64,000 nt of DNA from Actinoplanes oblitus (GTDB taxonomy: Bacteria; Actinomycetota; Actinomycetes; Mycobacteriales; Micromonosporaceae): positions 9,557,501 to 9,621,500 of the forward strand of contig NZ_CP126980.1 of NCBI RefSeq assembly GCF_030252345.1, in the 5' to 3' direction. Positions 61,227 through 64,000 of the stretch are shown here, in pieces; position 1 is the first letter of the stretch; the number at the start of each line of letters is the position of its first letter. Below the pieces are notes generated by a model. The model saw nothing but the letters and a program-made list of their open reading frames with translations, searched no databases and was not told the origin of the DNA. The position numbers and the translations under genes are program-made.

Positions 61227-61320
61227 GCTGTTGCCTCCGTGTGTCGTGACGTCGGTGCGCACACGGAGAACGCTATGGAGATCGGCGGCCGGCTCCCATC
61301 CCGCTGGCCGCCCGATCACG

Positions 61321-61338
61321 AGTACAGCAGGCGCTACC
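61321..61338. promoter_or_regulatory. 18-bp element, copy 1 (upstream of the MacB-type ATPase)
   Basis: AGTACAGCAGGCGCTACC, identical to 63252-63269. It overlaps the stop codon of the NarL regulator gene (61334-61990) and lies 95 to 112 bases upstream of the ATPase ATG on the minus strand. Likely a response-regulator binding site or promoter element. Confidence 0.6.
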
Positions 61339-61990
61339 GTCGGGCGGTGCCGTCGAGATAGCGCAGCACCGCGGTGACCCGGCGGTCGGCCCGGTCGGTG
61401 GGGGCGAGACCCAGCTTGGCGAAGATGCCGCGGATGTTCTTGTGCACCGCGCCGTCGGTCACGAACAGGCGTTCCGCGATGGCGGTGTTGCCGAGCCCCT
61501 CGGCCATCAGGGAAAGAACCTCGCGTTCCCGTGGGGTGAGCCTGGCGAGCGCGGCGTCGGGGCGGCCCCGGGCCAGCAACTGCCGCACCACCTCGGGGTC
61601 TATCGCCGTGCCACCGGCAGCCACCCGATGCAGCGCGCCGAGGAACTCCTCGACCCGGCCGACGCGCTCCTTGAGCAGATATCCGAGCCGCTCGGCACCT
61701 CCGCCCAGCAGTTCGGTGGCGAAGGCCTGCTCCACGTATGCGGAGAGGACGAGAACCGCGAGGCCGGGACGACGACCGCGGGCCTCGCGGGCGGCCACGA
61801 TGCCTTCGTCGGTGTGCGTGGGTGGCATCCGCACGTCGACGATCGCGACGTCCGGCTCGTGCTCGTCCACCGCCGCGAGGAACTCCGCGGGCGTGCCGGT
61901 GGCGGCCACCACGTCCAGCCCTTCGGCCCGTAACAACAGTGCGAGGCCTTCCCGCAGCAGGGCGTCATCCTCGGCGATCACGATCCGCAT
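61334..61990 (-). CDS. NarL/LuxR-family response regulator
   Basis: The 218-residue regulator has a receiver domain (IAEDDALLREG, D in VAIVDVRMPP, K in LLKERVGRVEEF) and a LuxR helix-turn-helix (LTPREREVLSLMAEGLGNTAIAERLFVTDGAVHKNIRGIFAKLG). It overlaps the kinase gene by 13 bases. The ABC exporter operon begins 108 bases downstream, and an 18-bp element shared with the kinase promoter precedes it. Confidence 0.95.
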   Translation of the reverse strand: MRIVIAEDDALLREGLALLLRAEGLDVVAATGTPAEFLAAVDEHEPDVAIVDVRMPPTHTDEGIVAAREARGRRPGLAVLVLSAYVEQAFATELLGGGAERLGYLLKERVGRVEEFLGALHRVAAGGTAIDPEVVRQLLARGRPDAALARLTPREREVLSLMAEGLGNTAIAERLFVTDGAVHKNIRGIFAKLGLAPTDRADRRVTAVLRYLDGTARR

Positions 61991-63207
61991 GGCAGCTCCA
62001 CGTCCATCATCGTCGGCCCACCCGGTGGGCTCGTCAGGGTGAACCGCCCGTCGTGCGCCTCCACCCGGCGCCGGATGCCGGCCAGCCCGGACCCGGCACT
62101 CTCGTCGGCCCCGCCCACGCCGTCGTCGCCGACCCCGATCACCAGCTTGTCGCCGTCGATGCGCACGGAGACGGTCGCGCCCGTCGCGCCGCTGTGCTTC
62201 ACCGCGTTCGTCAGTGCCTCGGCCACCACGAAGTAGGCGGTGGCCTCGACCGACACCGCACACCGGACCGGCAGCTCGACGGCGAGCCGGCACGGCAGGG
62301 CGCAGTCCGCGACGAGGCCGTCGAGCGCTCCGGCCAGCCCCCGGTCGTCGAGCACCGGCGGGAGGATGCTGCGGACCACCGTACGAAGGTCGCCGAGAGC
62401 CTGCTCGGCGGCCTGCTGGGCCCGATCCAGCAGCTCCGCGCCGACCGCCGGGTCGCGGGCGAACGCCCGGCGAGCCGCACCGAGCAGCACGGTGACGGCG
62501 ACCAGCCGGTTCTGCGTGCCGTCGTGCAGGGAGCGCTCGATCCGTCGCAGCTCGGCGGCGTGTGCGTCGAGCGCCGCGGCTCGGGTCGCCGTCAACTCCG
62601 CGACGCGCAGGCCCAGATCCGCGCCGGGAACCGGACCCAGCAAACGGCGGCCCGGCCATGCCTGGGCCCGCGCCAGCCGGCCACCGGCGACGAGCGACAC
62701 GACCACCCAGCCCGCCCCGATCAGCGCCACACCGACCGCCTCGGCCAGGGTATCGACGTTCCAGAAGGGAATGCCGGGCGCACCCTCGCCCGGTGGCACC
62801 AGGCGATACCAGAGCGGGAACGTCAGATCCTGGAGTGCGGACAGCGGCAGTGACAGCCCGAACAGTCCCACCGCGAAGCCGAAGAACGCGTGCACCGGCA
62901 ACCAGGCCAGCTCACGCCGGACCGCCGGATCCCGCAGGGCGGCCGGTGCCCGGTCCGGCATCGGAGCCGGACCGACGATGCCGGGGCCCCAGCGGGCCAG
63001 GCGGCCCCGTTCCCGGTCGGCGATCGAGCGCACTGTCCGCAACGCGCCGGGAATCAGCGGCAGCCCCACCCCGACCAGGCTCAGAACCACGACGACGAAC
63101 AGCCAGAACAGCCCCGCGATGGCCAGAATCGAGGTACCGAGCCCACCGACGAGATGCTCCAGCGCGTCGACCGCGATACGCACCCGCTCGACGTGCCGCC
63201 GCCGCAT
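61978..63207 (-). CDS. NarL-type sensor histidine kinase
   Basis: The 409-residue kinase has about six membrane helices with a linker of about 50 residues in the N-terminal half. The dimerisation helix has the atypical H box IERSLHDGTQNRL, typical of the NarL group, and the HATPase has EALTNAVKHS and DDGVGG. The ATG at 63207 has GGGAGG upstream; the ATG 21 bases earlier is less favoured. An 18-bp element lies 45 bases upstream. Confidence 0.93.
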   Translation of the reverse strand: MRRRHVERVRIAVDALEHLVGGLGTSILAIAGLFWLFVVVVLSLVGVGLPLIPGALRTVRSIADRERGRLARWGPGIVGPAPMPDRAPAALRDPAVRRELAWLPVHAFFGFAVGLFGLSLPLSALQDLTFPLWYRLVPPGEGAPGIPFWNVDTLAEAVGVALIGAGWVVVSLVAGGRLARAQAWPGRRLLGPVPGADLGLRVAELTATRAAALDAHAAELRRIERSLHDGTQNRLVAVTVLLGAARRAFARDPAVGAELLDRAQQAAEQALGDLRTVVRSILPPVLDDRGLAGALDGLVADCALPCRLAVELPVRCAVSVEATAYFVVAEALTNAVKHSGATGATVSVRIDGDKLVIGVGDDGVGGADESAGSGLAGIRRRVEAHDGRFTLTSPPGGPTMMDVELPCGS

Positions 63208-63251
63208 ACCACCTCCCGTGCGAAACATTAGGCCGCCTCGGCACGCCGGGC

Positions 63252-63269
63252 AGTACAGCAGGCGCTACC
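63252..63269. promoter_or_regulatory. 18-bp element, copy 2 (upstream of the kinase)
   Basis: AGTACAGCAGGCGCTACC, the exact sequence seen at 61321-61338, positioned 45 to 62 bases upstream of the kinase ATG. A promoter-proximal place in both cases suggests a NarL-type regulator binding site with autoregulation. Confidence 0.6.
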
Positions 63270-63326
63270 TCTGATCGTCGCGGTGGCGGGATCGTCTCGG
63301 GACGCCCGCCTTCCTAGCGTGAAGTC

Positions 63327-63551
63327 ATGACGAACCGCTACCACTCCACCGATGCACCCGCCGCCTCGTCCGACCCGTCGCGTGCGGGACGGCTGCGCCC
63401 GGCACTGTGGCTCCTACTGATCATCAGCCTCACGGTCAACGGTGCCGCCTCGACGATCGGGGCAACTGCCGTCAGCGTCGGCTGCGGGCTGATCACGCTG
63501 GCGTGCGCCGCCGGATTGGTGGCCGACCACTACCGGCACCGCAACCGATGA
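63327..63551 (+). CDS. small membrane protein
   Basis: The 74-residue protein has a polar start and two hydrophobic helices (about 27-45 and 48-66) and ends in HYRHRNR. No family is recognised. It is divergent from the kinase gene and convergent with the beta-lactamase-like gene. Confidence 0.6.
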   Translation: MTNRYHSTDAPAASSDPSRAGRLRPALWLLLIISLTVNGAASTIGATAVSVGCGLITLACAAGLVADHYRHRNR

Positions 63552-63558
63552 AGGTCGT

Positions 63559-64000
63559 TCAGCGTCCTCGCCGGTGACCCCAGCCGAGACGCGTGCGGCC
63601 CTTCGCGGTGTCGGGTCGCTGCGGCATCTCGCCGAGCACACCGACGAACAGCGCTTCGCGCAGCGCCACCTCGCGCGGGTCGTCCCACAGGTGGAAGCCG
63701 AGCCGGTTCATGGCGTAGGCGAAGCCGACGCCCGTGTCCGGATCGGCGAAGCCGAACGAGCCGCCCAGCCCCATCGTGCCGAACGCCGAACCGGAGGCCG
63801 AGCCGAACCGGAACGCCGGGAACGGCTTCACATATCCCAACGAGTACTGAGTGGGCAGGCGCAACACCTGGTCGGCGAGTCCCCGGGACGGCGTGCTCGC
63901 CGGGCTCTTCAACGCCTCCAGGGTCGACGCGGTGAGACCGAGCCCGGCGCCACCGGACGCGGCTTCGCCGTAGAGCCGTGCGATCGATCGCACCTGGCCG
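63559..64000 (-). CDS. serine hydrolase, beta-lactamase-like (partial, 5' end outside)
   Basis: The frame stays open to the right edge and ends at 63559, giving the last about 146 residues. They resemble the C-terminus of class C beta-lactamase/esterase-like serine hydrolases: an ARLYGEAASGG segment, then YSLGYVKPF, GSAFGTMGLGGSFGFADPDTGVGFAYAMN with the conserved H/K-type G-G-S region, and a helix ending VGVLGEMP. The catalytic SxxK would lie beyond the window. Probably hydrolyses an ester or lactam, or is a D-Ala-peptidase-type protein. Confidence 0.85.
   Translation of the reverse strand, partial: GQVRSIARLYGEAASGGAGLGLTASTLEALKSPASTPSRGLADQVLRLPTQYSLGYVKPFPAFRFGSASGSAFGTMGLGGSFGFADPDTGVGFAYAMNRLGFHLWDDPREVALREALFVGVLGEMPQRPDTAKGRTRLGWGHRRGR

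Overview
The window is about 72% GC by eye and densely coded. It carries GTG and TTG starts, many ATGA/GTGA start-stop overlaps, NarL- and OmpR-type two-component pairs, PadR and MerR regulators, a GlnR-like nitrogen box, and secreted proteins with Ca-binding nonapeptide repeats. This points to a soil actinobacterium of the Micromonosporaceae, plausibly Actinoplanes. That assignment is inferred from gene content and base composition. No rRNA, tRNA, CRISPR array or intact insertion sequence was seen.

Layout. 0.4-4.4 kb (minus): an ECF sigma factor, its zinc-finger anti-sigma factor and an ABC exporter in one overlapping operon. 4.5-8 kb: a TfoX-like gene and a three-gene sugar-catabolic operon (oxidoreductase, DUF993 aldolase-like protein, TIM-barrel isomerase) with a 16-bp LacI-type operator. 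8.2-11 kb: a PadR/membrane-protein pair followed by a headless RTX gene, then a scar where the tails of a TetR gene and an amidohydrolase gene meet. 11.1-13 kb: a gamma-glutamylcyclotransferase-like protein, a full RTX protein and a small membrane protein. 13.1-17.1 kb: a 1311-residue nitrate reductase fused to a CysJ-type NADPH flavoprotein, behind a GlnR-like box. 17.3-21.1 kb: a VanR/VanS-like pair convergent with alr-ddl. 21.2-23.7 kb: thymidine kinase flanked by three repeat systems, including a 209-bp higher-order hairpin array. 23.7-27.5 kb: a secreted chitinase, another RTX gene with an upstream paralogue remnant, and a flotillin/NfeD-like pair. 27.6-31 kb: a GbsR/MarR regulator with an IS30-like helix-turn-helix, divergent from a DUF4097-DrrA-DrrB-like operon across a promoter rich in TTGCAA palindromes. 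31-42 kb: a DUF4097 lipoprotein, an alpha/beta hydrolase, a NarL pair, two large secreted Ig-like proteins, a DoxX protein and a fourth RTX locus.

41.9-48.3 kb is the most unusual region. A Pycsar-type membrane effector (DUF5706) is divergent from an operon of a class III nucleotidyl cyclase-like protein, a P-loop NTPase, an SPFH/coiled-coil protein and a DUF4407 membrane protein. A Crp/Fnr-type cyclic-nucleotide-domain regulator abuts it tail to tail. It looks like an expanded cyclic-nucleotide conflict (anti-phage) locus.

49-64 kb: cold-shock protein, hydrolase/RidA pair, XRE-NB-ARC regulator, then two sets in which an ABC exporter is grouped with a NarL-type two-component pair (53.6-57 kb and 58-63.2 kb). 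A MerR regulator lies between them and a truncated serine beta-lactamase-like gene sits at the right edge. In the second set an identical 18-bp element precedes both the ABC genes and the kinase gene, suggesting one regulator controls both.
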